Source: an uncultured Flavobacteriaceae bacterium
Lineage (GTDB): Bacteria > Bacteroidota > Bacteroidia > Flavobacteriales > Flavobacteriaceae
Length of the DNA: 64,000 nt
Assembly (NCBI GenBank): GCA_947497245.1
Contig: CANMFO010000003.1
Span: 186,001 to 250,000, forward strand
Direction of reading: 5' to 3'
The notes below the pieces were generated by a model. It had not been told where the DNA came from and searched no databases. It saw only the letters and a list, made by a program, of their open reading frames with translations. Every line of letters starts with the position of its first letter. Position 1 is the stretch's first letter. Shown piece by piece: positions 43,254 to 53,647 of this stretch. The translations under genes were made by a program, and so were the position numbers.

Positions 43254-43760
43254 CTACTCCACTTCGGTTTCCCCTCCTTCCGCTTTCAAAACCTTTGAAA
43301 AGACAAATGCCCCAATTTCCTTGACGGGCCCGTAAAGAATGGATTCCTCTTTTGTTTCCTGGGTGATCAAGCTCATGGAACGGTTCATACCGTCAAAGAA
43401 GATCAATAGGGCTCCAAGGATCACGGCTACTTTTAAAGCGCCAAAAAGACCCCCGGCCAATTTGTTGAGGATGCCCAACATGGCAAAATCGGCGATTTTG
43501 GTCAGGAACTTTCCAGCCAAATGAACGAGGAGGACAATAGCGATGAAGGTAATGATAAAGGCGGCCAAATTAATATAGCGTTCGTCCCAATCCATGTTTT
43601 GGGAAAGATGGTCCCCAGCGATATAAGAAAAGTGAATGGCTCCAAAAATACCCGCGATCAGGGCGATAATCGATGCGATTTCGACGAAAAGGCCATTTTT
43701 AAGCCCCTTCCACAGGCCCCAAATGAGCAATAGTCCCAGGATAATATCCAAAAAAGCCAT
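43254..43760 (-). CDS. CvpA-family membrane protein
   Basis: A 168-aa inner-membrane protein with about four helices (IILGLLLIWGLWKGL, IIALIAGIFGAIHFS, NLAAFIITFIAIVLLVH, GALKVAVILGALLIFF). FLDIILGLLLIWGLWKGLKNGLF is the CvpA start. CvpA proteins affect colicin V export, biofilm and bile/drug tolerance; mechanism unclear. It is divergent from the small conserved gene at 43861, with paired -7 elements between. Confidence 0.93.
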   Translation of the reverse strand: MAFLDIILGLLLIWGLWKGLKNGLFVEIASIIALIAGIFGAIHFSYIAGDHLSQNMDWDERYINLAAFIITFIAIVLLVHLAGKFLTKIADFAMLGILNKLAGGLFGALKVAVILGALLIFFDGMNRSMSLITQETKEESILYGPVKEIGAFVFSKVLKAEGGETEVE

Positions 43761-43776
43761 AGTTGAATCTTTAAAA

Positions 43777-43805
43777 CAAATATAGAACTTTGATTTGTAC
43801 CTTTG
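43777..43805. promoter_or_regulatory. Divergent -7 elements for cvpA and the neighbouring gene
   Basis: Minus-strand TATATTTG (complement of 43777-43784) points to cvpA, and plus-strand TACCTTTG (43798-43805) points to the gene at 43861. Both match TAnnTTTG exactly and are 13 bp apart, so the two promoters overlap and may compete. Confidence 0.6.
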
Positions 43806-43860
43806 GCATACCCTTTGGTCGGGAGGGACAGGCCCCCACGGAAGGCGAAATCAATTATTT

Positions 43861-44217
43861 ATGTCAAGAGACCTACAACTAAAAGAACGATGGGAGCTGT
43901 TGGTGGAGAAACTGGCGGCGCAGTTCTCGGACGGTGATCCTTTGGAATTGGACTCCATCATCTATTTGGTGGGGATACAGGAATTGGGACAGTACCATAA
44001 GAAGTACAAAAAGGACGAGAAGCTCAACCTTATGCATATCGCCATTTGTCGATTACTGGAACCCTATGGTTATTATGAATTTGAGTTTTTCGACGAGGAA
44101 GGATGGCCCCATTATACCGTTAAGGAGCAGTTGCCTGCCTTAAAGGCCGGAGAGCAATCGGTGCTGATGAAGGAGGCCATCGTGGGATACTTTGTGGAAA
44201 AGGAATATATTGATTGA
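43861..44217 (+). CDS. Conserved hypothetical protein
   Basis: A 118-aa soluble acidic protein with no signal peptide. It starts MSRDLQLKERWELLVEKLAA and contains DSIIYLVGIQELGQYHKKYK and YYEFEFFDEEGWPHYTV. I recall relatives in Flavobacteriia of similar size but no function. I use the ATG at 43861; an in-frame extension to 43795 covers the promoter. Ten bases separate it from the next gene, so it is the first gene of the run that ends with pbpC. Confidence 0.75.
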   Translation: MSRDLQLKERWELLVEKLAAQFSDGDPLELDSIIYLVGIQELGQYHKKYKKDEKLNLMHIAICRLLEPYGYYEFEFFDEEGWPHYTVKEQLPALKAGEQSVLMKEAIVGYFVEKEYID

Positions 44218-44227
44218 ACAAAACGAA

Positions 44228-44530
44228 ATGGATAGACCCTACTATGCGGTGATTTTTACTTCCGGTCGAACCGAAGGAGATCAAGGGTATGCCGAAATGG
44301 CTGAACAAATGGAGGATTTGGCTCGCCAACAACCGGGATACATCGATTTTGAAAGCGCACGTGAGGAGGTGGGCATTACGATCAGTTATTGGGAAAGCCT
44401 CGAGGCCATAGCGGATTGGAAGGCGAACACGGACCATCTTTTTGCGCAGCAACGGGGCATCAAAGATTGGTATTCCTGGTATAAGGTCCGTATTTGTTTG
44501 GTAGAACGGGAATATGATTTCAGGAAATGA
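44228..44530 (+). CDS. Antibiotic biosynthesis monooxygenase (ABM) fold protein
   Basis: A 100-aa ferredoxin-like protein of the ABM family: PYYAVIFTSGRT, then MAEQMEDLARQQPGYIDFES, VGITISYWESLEAIADWKAN and WYSWYKVRICLVEREYDF. ABM-fold proteins include heme-degrading and quinol monooxygenases; this one carries no diagnostic residue for a given substrate. Start at ATG 44228 matches family length. It overlaps the pbpC start by four bases (ATGA). Confidence 0.85.
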   Translation: MDRPYYAVIFTSGRTEGDQGYAEMAEQMEDLARQQPGYIDFESAREEVGITISYWESLEAIADWKANTDHLFAQQRGIKDWYSWYKVRICLVEREYDFRK

Positions 44531-46872
44531 CAAAAACGGTTTCCTTCCTCAAGGCCCATCCAAAGAAACTGCTTGTTTTAACCGTTCTCCTTACCACCTA
44601 TTATTTCAGCCTCCCCTCCCCCCTTTTTAATGCTCCGATGGCCACGGTAATCGAAAGCAAGCGGGGAGTTTTGCTCGGAGCTTTGATCGCGGACGATGGG
44701 CAGTGGCGCTTTCCTGTAATGGACAGTATACCCCATAAGTTCAAAACCTGCTTACTACAGTTCGAGGATGCCCATTTTTATCGGCATCCCGGATTCAATC
44801 CCGTTTCCATGGCAAAGGCACTGGGGACAAATATCGCGGCAGGGAAAACGGTTCGCGGTGGTAGCACCCTTACGCAACAAGTAATTCGACTTTCAAGGAG
44901 TCGAAAAAAAAGATCGTACTGGGAGAAGTCCATTGAGCTGGTTCTGGCGACCCGCCTTGAACTTCGGCATTCAAAAGAGGAAATTTTAAGGCTCTATGCT
45001 GGCCATGCCCCTTTTGGCGGAAATGTGGTGGGATTGGATGTAGCTGCGTGGCGGTATTTCGGACTACGCCCGCACCAGCTGTCATGGGCGGAATCGGCTA
45101 CCTTGGCCGTCCTGCCCAATGCCCCGAGCCTGATCTATCCGGGAAAGAATCAAGCAAGATTGTTGGCAAAGCGAAACCGATTACTTCGAAAACTGCTAAA
45201 GGCGCAAATTATCGATAGCACGACCTACGGACTCTCCCTTTTGGAGAAACTGCCCCAAAGGCCGTATGCCCTCCCCAAAACGGCCTCGCATCTGGTACAG
45301 TATTTGGCCAAAACGGACAAAGGGCAGCGCATTACCACCACCCTGGACGAGAATTTGCAGCAAAATGGGAACGCCATCATACAGAAACACCATCAACGTT
45401 TACGGCAAAACCAGGTCCACAATGCCGCTATGTTGATTCTCGATGTGGATACCCGTGAAGTATTGGCTTATGTCGGCAACACCCAAACTACCCCGGAACA
45501 TCAGAAAGATGTGGATATGGTCCAGGCCGACCGCAGTACCGGAAGCATCTTAAAGCCCCTTTTGTATGCCGCCATGTTGGATGCCGGAGAACTCCTTCCG
45601 GACATGCTCGTCCCTGATGTCCCTACCCAAATCGCCGGCTACACCCCAGAGAATTTCGATGAAGGCTACCGCGGTGCCATAACGGCTCAAAAAGCCCTGG
45701 CCCGGTCACTCAACATTCCGGCGGTACGCCTGTTGCAGTCCTATGGCCTTCACAAATTTCGAGATCAACTGGACGCCTTTGGCCTAAAGGGCATTGACCG
45801 ATCGGCCGACCACTATGGTTTGACCCTGATTTTGGGAGGGGCGGAAAGTAGTCTTTGGGACCTTTGCAAGACCTATGCGAACCTAGCGTCGACGGTCAAT
45901 CATTTCAATGCAAGTTCGAGTGAATATTTTTCCAAGGAATTCACGGAGCCTGTCCTGGTAAAGGCGGAGGGCGTGGATTTTGGACTTGTATCCACCCAAA
46001 AGACCGTTTTCGATGCGGGGAGCATTTATTTGACCTTGGAAGCCATGAAGGAAGTGAACCGCCCCGATGGAAATGAATCATGGGAATTTTTTGACGGCAG
46101 TAAAGAGATTGCCTGGAAAACAGGGACCAGTTTTGGAAACAAGGATGCCTGGGCCATCGGGATAACCCGGTCCCATGTGGTGGGGGTATGGGTCGGCAAT
46201 GCCGACGGAGAGGGAAGGCCAAATACCACGGGGGTCTCCAGCGCGGCCCCTATCCTTTTCGATATATTCGACGTGCTCCCGAAGACCCCCTGGTTTCCCA
46301 AGCCCCTGGATGAATTTGCCCAAGTGATCGTATGCTCGAAGAGCGGATATCTGGCAACTTCCATCTGTTCGACAAAAACCCTGTCCGTTCCTGACAAACA
46401 GAATTTTGTCAAGGCCTGCGCGTACCACCGAACGGTGCACTTGGATGCCCAAAGACAGTTTCAGGTCAATTCTTCCTGTGCCGATCTGTCCCAAACAATA
46501 CGGGCATCTTGGTTTGCGTTGCCTCCCCTGATGGAATTCTATTATAAAAGGAGCCATCCGGCATATCGGTCCCTTCCACCCTTTCGTTCAGATTGCGAAA
46601 GCAACATGCCGCCCCCCATGGAATTCATTTATCCAAAAAATGGAAGTCGTATAGGGATTACCAGGAACTTTGAAGGTGGGGTAAACGAGATCATCCTAAA
46701 ATTGGCCCATGCGAAGCCCGAAACCCGGGTCTTTTGGTACCTCGACGATCGGTATATTTCCCAAACCCGGGAATTTCATGAGATTGGGTTGCTGCCCGAC
46801 CCCGGAAGCCATAAAATTACGGCGATCGATGCGCTCGGAAATGAAGTTTTTGTTACGATAACGATTGAGTGA
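44527..46872 (+). CDS. pbpC: Penicillin-binding protein 1C
   Basis: A 781-aa inner-membrane bifunctional enzyme. After one helix (LLVLTVLLTTYYFSL) comes the glycosyltransferase domain (QFEDAHFYRHPGFNPVS with catalytic Glu, and RGGSTLTQQVIRL), then a transpeptidase domain with the SxxK serine in STGSILKPLLYA (about residue 340) and the KTG box AWKTGTSFGNKDAW, and a C-terminal BiPBP_C domain (from about 680). PBP1C usually accompanies A2M and is thought to repair peptidoglycan after a breach. Three small genes sit between the two here. Confidence 0.95.
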   Translation: MTKTVSFLKAHPKKLLVLTVLLTTYYFSLPSPLFNAPMATVIESKRGVLLGALIADDGQWRFPVMDSIPHKFKTCLLQFEDAHFYRHPGFNPVSMAKALGTNIAAGKTVRGGSTLTQQVIRLSRSRKKRSYWEKSIELVLATRLELRHSKEEILRLYAGHAPFGGNVVGLDVAAWRYFGLRPHQLSWAESATLAVLPNAPSLIYPGKNQARLLAKRNRLLRKLLKAQIIDSTTYGLSLLEKLPQRPYALPKTASHLVQYLAKTDKGQRITTTLDENLQQNGNAIIQKHHQRLRQNQVHNAAMLILDVDTREVLAYVGNTQTTPEHQKDVDMVQADRSTGSILKPLLYAAMLDAGELLPDMLVPDVPTQIAGYTPENFDEGYRGAITAQKALARSLNIPAVRLLQSYGLHKFRDQLDAFGLKGIDRSADHYGLTLILGGAESSLWDLCKTYANLASTVNHFNASSSEYFSKEFTEPVLVKAEGVDFGLVSTQKTVFDAGSIYLTLEAMKEVNRPDGNESWEFFDGSKEIAWKTGTSFGNKDAWAIGITRSHVVGVWVGNADGEGRPNTTGVSSAAPILFDIFDVLPKTPWFPKPLDEFAQVIVCSKSGYLATSICSTKTLSVPDKQNFVKACAYHRTVHLDAQRQFQVNSSCADLSQTIRASWFALPPLMEFYYKRSHPAYRSLPPFRSDCESNMPPPMEFIYPKNGSRIGITRNFEGGVNEIILKLAHAKPETRVFWYLDDRYISQTREFHEIGLLPDPGSHKITAIDALGNEVFVTITIE

Positions 46873-46880
46873 TCCCCGTG

Positions 46881-46912
46881 TTTTGTGGATGGCATATAAT
46901 GAACTATATTTA
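46881..46912 (+). promoter_or_regulatory. glpK: Bacteroidota promoter for glpK
   Basis: TTTTG (46881-46885), a 19-bp spacer and TATATTTA (46905-46912; seven of eight to TAnnTTTG with the last base changed). The glpK ATG is 58 bp downstream, giving a short leader. Confidence 0.7.
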
Positions 46913-46954
46913 AGGATGCTTTCTATGCTACCTTGTGCTACTTTTAAATCATAA

Positions 46955-48451
<1,497 letters not shown>

Positions 48452-48547
48452 TATTTTGGGCTTTTCCTTTCAAGTAGGACGGACAGGTCAAATAAGATAG
48501 AAAATGTGAAGAAGGTCCCGGGTTGGCAGGGACCACCAAAAAGCACT

Positions 48548-50215
48548 ATGAGCAGTATAAAATTTTCAAATTTGGACCGGAAGGAGACGGTGGCCAAATT
48601 GGCCAGGGAAGAATTCGACCTGGTCGTGATCGGCGGTGGAATCACCGGCGGTGGAATAGCGTTGGATGCCGCGTCCCGTGGATTGAAAGTGGCTTTGGTC
48701 GAAAAGGGGGATTTCGCCTCCGGCACCAGTAGCAAATCCACCAAGTTGATCCACGGCGGTTTGCGCTACCTAAAGCAATTCGACTTCTGGTTGGTAAAGG
48801 AAGTGGGATCGGAGCGTGCCATCGTCCATAAATTGGCCCCGCATTTGGTGCTCCCCGAGAAAATGCTGCTGCCCTTGATCGAGAACGGTTCCTATGGGAA
48901 ATGGCTGACCTCCATTGGGTTGAAGGTGTACGATATTTTGGCCCAGGTCACAGGCGATGACAAACGCAAGATGCTGGAGAAGAAGGAGGCCATGAAACTG
49001 GAGCCGCTGTTGCCCAAAAAAATATTGAAAGGAGCCGGCTATTATGCCGAGTACCGTACCGACGATGCCCGATTGACCATCGAAAACATCAAGACCAGCC
49101 TTCAGTTTGGAGCCCAGGCCCTGAACTACGCCGCCGTTGAAGATTTTGAATACCAGGACGAACAGATTTCCGGGGTAAAGGTAAAGGATGGTATTTCGGG
49201 AAGATCCTTTACGATCCGCACCAAATACGTGATCAGTGCCGCTGGACCATGGGTCGATGAGCTTCGAAGCCTCAACCAATCCAAAAAGGGAAAACGCCTG
49301 CACCTTACCAAAGGGGTGCATTTGGTATTTCCGCATGAGAAACTTCCGGTAAGGCAGTCCGTTTATTTTGACATCCCGGATGGTCGGATGATGTTTGCCA
49401 TTCCAAGGGGGAAGGTGACCTATGTGGGCACCACCGATACCAATTTCAACAAGGACAAAGATGACGTAAAAGTGGATTTGGCCGATGCCATATACCTACT
49501 TTCCGCGGTGAACAATATGTTCCCGAGCATTGAATTGGAGATGGAGGATATTGTATCTTCCTGGGCCGGTTTGCGCCCATTGATCCATGAGGAGGGAAAA
49601 TCCGCTTCCGAACTCTCCCGAAAAGATGAGATTTTTACCTCGGACAGCGGGCTGTTGAGCATCGCCGGGGGAAAACTCACCGGCTATCGAAAAATGGCCG
49701 AAAGGGTGGTAGACCGCATCGCCAAAAAAATGGAAGAGGAACTGGGCAAAAAGTTGAAGGCCTGTACCACCGATAAAATCCGACTTTGTGGGAACCTGGA
49801 ATTTAAAAAGCCCAAGCACGTTAAGAAATACATAGCTGCGGTCTACGACAGGATCAAAGCAGATGGTTTTACCGAACACGATGCATGGTTCTTGGTCACC
49901 ACCTATGGAAAACAAACAGAAGCGATCCTGGATACCTATGCCACCCTAAAGGACAAGGATCAGTACGTTCGGATGATCAAGGCCGAACTTCGGTTCGGGA
50001 TTGATTTCGAGATGGTCCAGAATCCGATGGACTTCTTCATACGAAGAACGGGACGGCTGTATTTTGACATCGAAAGTGTTCGGACCCTGATGGATTCGGT
50101 TTTGGACGAATTCAAGAACATATACCAAGTGGACGATGCCCAATTATCGGAATGGAAAGAAACCTTGGAAAACGAACTGGAAGCACATTCGAATTTCTCC
50201 TTGCAACGCGTTTAA
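48548..50215 (+). CDS. glpD: Aerobic glycerol-3-phosphate dehydrogenase
   Basis: A 555-aa FAD enzyme at the inner membrane that oxidises glycerol 3-phosphate to dihydroxyacetone phosphate and feeds quinones. The FAD-binding loop is LVVIGGGITGGGIALDAASR near residue 25, followed by STKLIHGGLRYLKQFD, and later GRMMFAIPRGKVTYVGTTDT. I begin at ATG 48548; a GTG at 48506 in frame adds 14 residues not seen in the family. It lies 96 bp after glpK and overlaps the convergent hydrolase stop by four bases. Confidence 0.96.
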   Translation: MSSIKFSNLDRKETVAKLAREEFDLVVIGGGITGGGIALDAASRGLKVALVEKGDFASGTSSKSTKLIHGGLRYLKQFDFWLVKEVGSERAIVHKLAPHLVLPEKMLLPLIENGSYGKWLTSIGLKVYDILAQVTGDDKRKMLEKKEAMKLEPLLPKKILKGAGYYAEYRTDDARLTIENIKTSLQFGAQALNYAAVEDFEYQDEQISGVKVKDGISGRSFTIRTKYVISAAGPWVDELRSLNQSKKGKRLHLTKGVHLVFPHEKLPVRQSVYFDIPDGRMMFAIPRGKVTYVGTTDTNFNKDKDDVKVDLADAIYLLSAVNNMFPSIELEMEDIVSSWAGLRPLIHEEGKSASELSRKDEIFTSDSGLLSIAGGKLTGYRKMAERVVDRIAKKMEEELGKKLKACTTDKIRLCGNLEFKKPKHVKKYIAAVYDRIKADGFTEHDAWFLVTTYGKQTEAILDTYATLKDKDQYVRMIKAELRFGIDFEMVQNPMDFFIRRTGRLYFDIESVRTLMDSVLDEFKNIYQVDDAQLSEWKETLENELEAHSNFSLQRV

Positions 50216-51540
50216 GGGTCCAGCCCTACCATTTCCCTGGCCCAATGAACGATCTGCAGTACCATTTTTTCATCCCAGCGACCCGTTTTCCCCTCGAAGG
50301 AGTCCCTAGGAGAGCTGTGTATCGTATTCCAGTGATCTAGCCCGGGATACTCTAACAGATCGTGGTCCGTATGGCCATTTTTTTGCAGTACTTCCAAGAT
50401 GATGTGGTTGTCAAAAGAAGACATTATCCAGTCATGGGTTCCCCTTAGGATGCGAACCGGGACCTGTATCCTTTCCCATTCCCCGGCCAGGTTGAAATCC
50501 TGTAGCTGGTGATAATAGCGTACGGGACGTCCGTACATATGCTCCGCGCCGTGATAGTTGTACAGCGCGAGCGCCGGGTAGTCATTTACCACCTCCCCAT
50601 AGGTCTTCTTTTGGATGAGCATCCCGTAATAGAGGGGAATGAAATATTTGTTCATTTTTTCGACGATTTCAGCTTCAGAATGGTCTTTAAAACGGAGTAT
50701 TCTACGCTCTATTTCGAGCATATGCTCAAACCATGTTTTGAAAAATGTTCCGTCCGAAATTATGCCGGCCAGTTCAAACTCGTTGGCCAGCAAAGGGGCC
50801 AGGGCACTTCCCATACTGGAGCCGTAGACCACAATTCTCTGGTCATCGACATAGGGTTTCGACTTTAAACTCAAAATCGCTGCCCTATAGCCCGCCAGAT
50901 CCATTAGGAAATCGGATCGACTGCATTTCCCCTGACTATCCCCTACACCTGGTTTTTCGATCCGCATGACCACCATACCGGATTTTTCGACCAGGTCCTT
51001 TATGGTTTGTACCCAATTGCCCTTTCTTCCCGGATAGGTTTCGATGCTGGAGCAACTCAGTCCCCCTATTAAAATAATAGCGGGCTGCCTCCCCTCTTTT
51101 TTGGGCTTGGTGATAATGGTCCGTTGCCGTATCCCATAGATGCTGGTCACTTCCTCGTAGAAAGTGTCGATTCCGCGGTGCTGTTCTTTGGCAAGGGCAT
51201 TGAACCGCACCGTGTGATCTTGGGACATTCCCTTTCTCAGCACCCTTATGGAAGTGGGTCGCGATCCCCTGAGGTTATAGGAGACATCGCTCCAAACCTC
51301 CGGGTCGAGAATGGGCACTCCATCCACATTGAGGATGATATCCCGGGGCATGATCCCTGCTTTTTCCAAAGGACTGTCCGGATCAATTGACCGCACGATG
51401 GCCCCTGGCGCTTTCATTGAAGGAGCATCGATTTTTGCCTCCCATAGGGCTCTTCGTTCCAGCTTTTGGGCCATCATGCCAAAGCAGGACATACATAGGA
51501 TCAGAAGTGCTACCCGTCTTTTTTTCGGTGCGGACATCAT
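50212..51540 (-). CDS. Exported alpha/beta hydrolase with N-terminal PDZ domain
   Basis: A 442-aa protein with a signal peptide (LLILCMSCFGMMAQ), a PDZ domain (about residues 45-110; IDPDSPLEKAGIMPRDIILNV in part) and an alpha/beta hydrolase domain (about 140-435). The nucleophile elbow is VVYGSSMGSALAP (Ser near residue 243), with oxyanion loop IILIGGLSCSS, and the catalytic His probably in YPGLDHWNT. The substrate is unknown; the PDZ may bind a C-terminus or a partner. It is divergent from the LytTR gene, with conspicuous repeats between. Confidence 0.87.
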   Translation of the reverse strand: MMSAPKKRRVALLILCMSCFGMMAQKLERRALWEAKIDAPSMKAPGAIVRSIDPDSPLEKAGIMPRDIILNVDGVPILDPEVWSDVSYNLRGSRPTSIRVLRKGMSQDHTVRFNALAKEQHRGIDTFYEEVTSIYGIRQRTIITKPKKEGRQPAIILIGGLSCSSIETYPGRKGNWVQTIKDLVEKSGMVVMRIEKPGVGDSQGKCSRSDFLMDLAGYRAAILSLKSKPYVDDQRIVVYGSSMGSALAPLLANEFELAGIISDGTFFKTWFEHMLEIERRILRFKDHSEAEIVEKMNKYFIPLYYGMLIQKKTYGEVVNDYPALALYNYHGAEHMYGRPVRYYHQLQDFNLAGEWERIQVPVRILRGTHDWIMSSFDNHIILEVLQKNGHTDHDLLEYPGLDHWNTIHSSPRDSFEGKTGRWDEKMVLQIVHWAREMVGLDP

Positions 51541-51554
51541 AGTGCTGTTTTTTA

Positions 51555-51588
51555 GGATTCCCTTAAAATTAGATTCCCTAAATTTAGG
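51555..51588. promoter_or_regulatory. Candidate operator between PDZ-hydrolase and LytTR genes
   Basis: GATTCCC occurs at 51556-51562 and again at 51572-51578 (16 bp apart), and the second copy runs into the perfect palindrome CCTAAATTTAGG (51577-51588). Direct repeats are the usual target of LytTR domains, and the LytTR gene starts 72 bp downstream. Confidence 0.45.
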
Positions 51589-51660
51589 TTCGGGAAGATT
51601 TATACCATCACCGCGTTTTTTTATGTGAAATGCCCCATGGGCATGATGTAGCCTTTAAGG

Positions 51661-52413
51661 ATGAAAATCATTGCCAATTTTTACCTTCTTAATTCAAGAA
51701 TAGCCACCCATCTGGTTTTTTGGATGGCGTACTATGTTCTGTTTGGATTTTTGTGGGTCGGGGAGGAGGGGTACGTGGCCTCCTTCTATCTGGAATTTAT
51801 ACTATTGCCTCCCCGGATGCTCGCGGTATACACGGTCCTGTATTGGCTGTTGCCCAAGTTTCTTTTGAACAGAAAATACGTCCGGTTTATCATTGGATAT
51901 GGTGTTGTACTGTTGTTGACCGGCTTGTTGCAGCGGGTGTTCATCCATTTTTTTTACGAAGAACTGCTGTTGAACGATTACCGTTGGGGACTGCTCAGTC
52001 CGCGGATGTTGGTGCGGGCGATGGTACTGATCAATACCACGGTCTTGTTTGTGCTTGCCGTGAAGATCTTCCAGCTCTGGCTCATGGAACGTGAAAAAAA
52101 CGCCAATAACCGCCGAAGAATATTGGAAATCAAATCCAACCGAAAATTCCATCGTGTTCCCACCGATACCATTTTGTTTGTGGAAGGGTTGGGAAACTAT
52201 GTCACTTACCACCTTTCCGACGCGTCGAAAGTAACCTCCTATGGGAGCATCAAAAATACCTTGTCCTCCCTTCCGGAAAATTTTGTCCGGGTGCATCGAT
52301 CCTATATCATAAACAAAGATTTTATCACTTCATACGGTCCCGATACGGTTGAGATCCGAAACCGTTCCATACCCAGGGGGAAGAGCATGGCCGCGGAACC
52401 GCTTTTGGGTTGA
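51661..52413 (+). CDS. Membrane-anchored LytTR transcription regulator
   Basis: A 250-aa protein with four predicted membrane helices in its first ~145 residues (LVFWMAYYVLFGFLWVG, PPRMLAVYTVLYWLLP, FIIGYGVVLLLTGLLQRVF, LVRAMVLINTTVLFVLAV), a short linker and a LytTR DNA-binding domain (about 150-250; DTILFVEGLGNYVTYHLSD, LPENFVRVHRSYIINKDFI). The four-helix part resembles the membrane part of LytS/YehU-type histidine kinases but with the kinase replaced by LytTR, so sensing and DNA binding are in one chain. No receiver domain is present. Likely targets are itself and the divergent hydrolase. Confidence 0.9.
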   Translation: MKIIANFYLLNSRIATHLVFWMAYYVLFGFLWVGEEGYVASFYLEFILLPPRMLAVYTVLYWLLPKFLLNRKYVRFIIGYGVVLLLTGLLQRVFIHFFYEELLLNDYRWGLLSPRMLVRAMVLINTTVLFVLAVKIFQLWLMEREKNANNRRRILEIKSNRKFHRVPTDTILFVEGLGNYVTYHLSDASKVTSYGSIKNTLSSLPENFVRVHRSYIINKDFITSYGPDTVEIRNRSIPRGKSMAAEPLLG

Positions 52414-52432
52414 CCTGGTCCAGGGCAGCCGT

Positions 52433-53431
52433 TCAATCCAAGCGCTCCGTCAAGGCCTTGAATTTTTTTTTGGCGTTTTTGTTTTCATAGAGCACCTCGT
52501 AGACCGCATCAATGATCGGCGTGCGTACCTTTTTATTGAAGCTCGATTTTAGATCATAGGCACTTTTGGCGGCATAATATCCCTCGGCCACCATGCGCAT
52601 TTCCATCTGAGCGCTCTTTACCGTATAGCCCTTGCCGATCATATTGCCGAACATGCGGTTGCGGCTAAAGGTGGAGTATCCCGTGACCAATAGGTCTCCC
52701 AAATAGGCCGAATCGTTGATATTCCTATCGATCTTGTGGATCCGTTTGGTGTAGCGTTTCATCTCCCGAATGGCGTTGCTCATCAAAACGCTCTGAAAGT
52801 TGTCGCCATAGCCCAGTCCGTGGGCGATGCCTGCCGCTATGGCGTATATGTTCTTGAGCATGGCGGCGTATTCCGTACCTATGATATCCTTGCTGATCTT
52901 GGTCTTGATATAATGGCTGCCCAAGTTGTCCGCGACCATTTGTGCCTTTTTTTGGTCGGCGCAGGCAATGGTCAGATAGGACAGGCGCTCCAAAGCGACC
53001 TCTTCGGCATGGCAGGGGCCCGTGATGACCCCAATATTCTCGAATGGGATATGGTACCGCTCATGGAAGTGCTCTCCCACGATCATTCCGGTTTCGGGAA
53101 CAATGCCCTTAATGGCAGAGAAAATGATCTTGTCGTTCAGGGAAAGGGTCAATTTTTGAAGTTCACTGTCCAAAAAGGCAGAGGGAATGGCAAAAATTAG
53201 GATATCCGCCTTGGCGACGGTATCGTTAAGATTGTCCGATAGGTCCAATCTATCCATATCGAAGGTCACCGAGGTCAAATAGTTGGGATTGTGTTTTTGG
53301 ATCTTCATAAATCCTATGGCGTCCGAATTCCGCATATACCAACCCACCCTTTCCTGGTTGGTCAAGAGCATTTTTACGATTGCCGTGGCCCAGCTTCCAC
53401 CACCCAGTACCGCGAATCTTAAGTTTTTCAT
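52433..53431 (-). CDS. gpsA: NAD(P)-dependent glycerol-3-phosphate dehydrogenase
   Basis: A 332-aa cytoplasmic enzyme that makes glycerol 3-phosphate from dihydroxyacetone phosphate for phospholipids. It begins FAVLGGGSWATAIVKMLL (GxGxxA nucleotide loop), has IFAIPSAFLDSEL, the ITGPCHAEEVALER segment and the catalytic Lys region KNIYAIAAGIAHGLGYGDN. ATG 53429-53431 places the nucleotide loop at the N-terminus; an in-frame start at 53524 adds 31 residues without family support. It converges with LytTR. Confidence 0.95.
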   Translation of the reverse strand: MKNLRFAVLGGGSWATAIVKMLLTNQERVGWYMRNSDAIGFMKIQKHNPNYLTSVTFDMDRLDLSDNLNDTVAKADILIFAIPSAFLDSELQKLTLSLNDKIIFSAIKGIVPETGMIVGEHFHERYHIPFENIGVITGPCHAEEVALERLSYLTIACADQKKAQMVADNLGSHYIKTKISKDIIGTEYAAMLKNIYAIAAGIAHGLGYGDNFQSVLMSNAIREMKRYTKRIHKIDRNINDSAYLGDLLVTGYSTFSRNRMFGNMIGKGYTVKSAQMEMRMVAEGYYAAKSAYDLKSSFNKKVRTPIIDAVYEVLYENKNAKKKFKALTERLD

Positions 53432-53647
53432 ACCGAACCTGTTTCCGTATCGCTTTATCAAATTTATGACACGATGGCCACTGCCCCCACGCCCAATTTC
53501 AAGAAGGGTGCATGCCCTCGACAATCCCCTTTTTATCCCCCAAAACTACTCAAAATTACACCCTAAACATGAATCACTGAGTATCAAAGGGTTAAAAAAA
53601 TGGCACGGTGCTTGTTCTTTACACCTGGAATACAAATACCTATTGAT

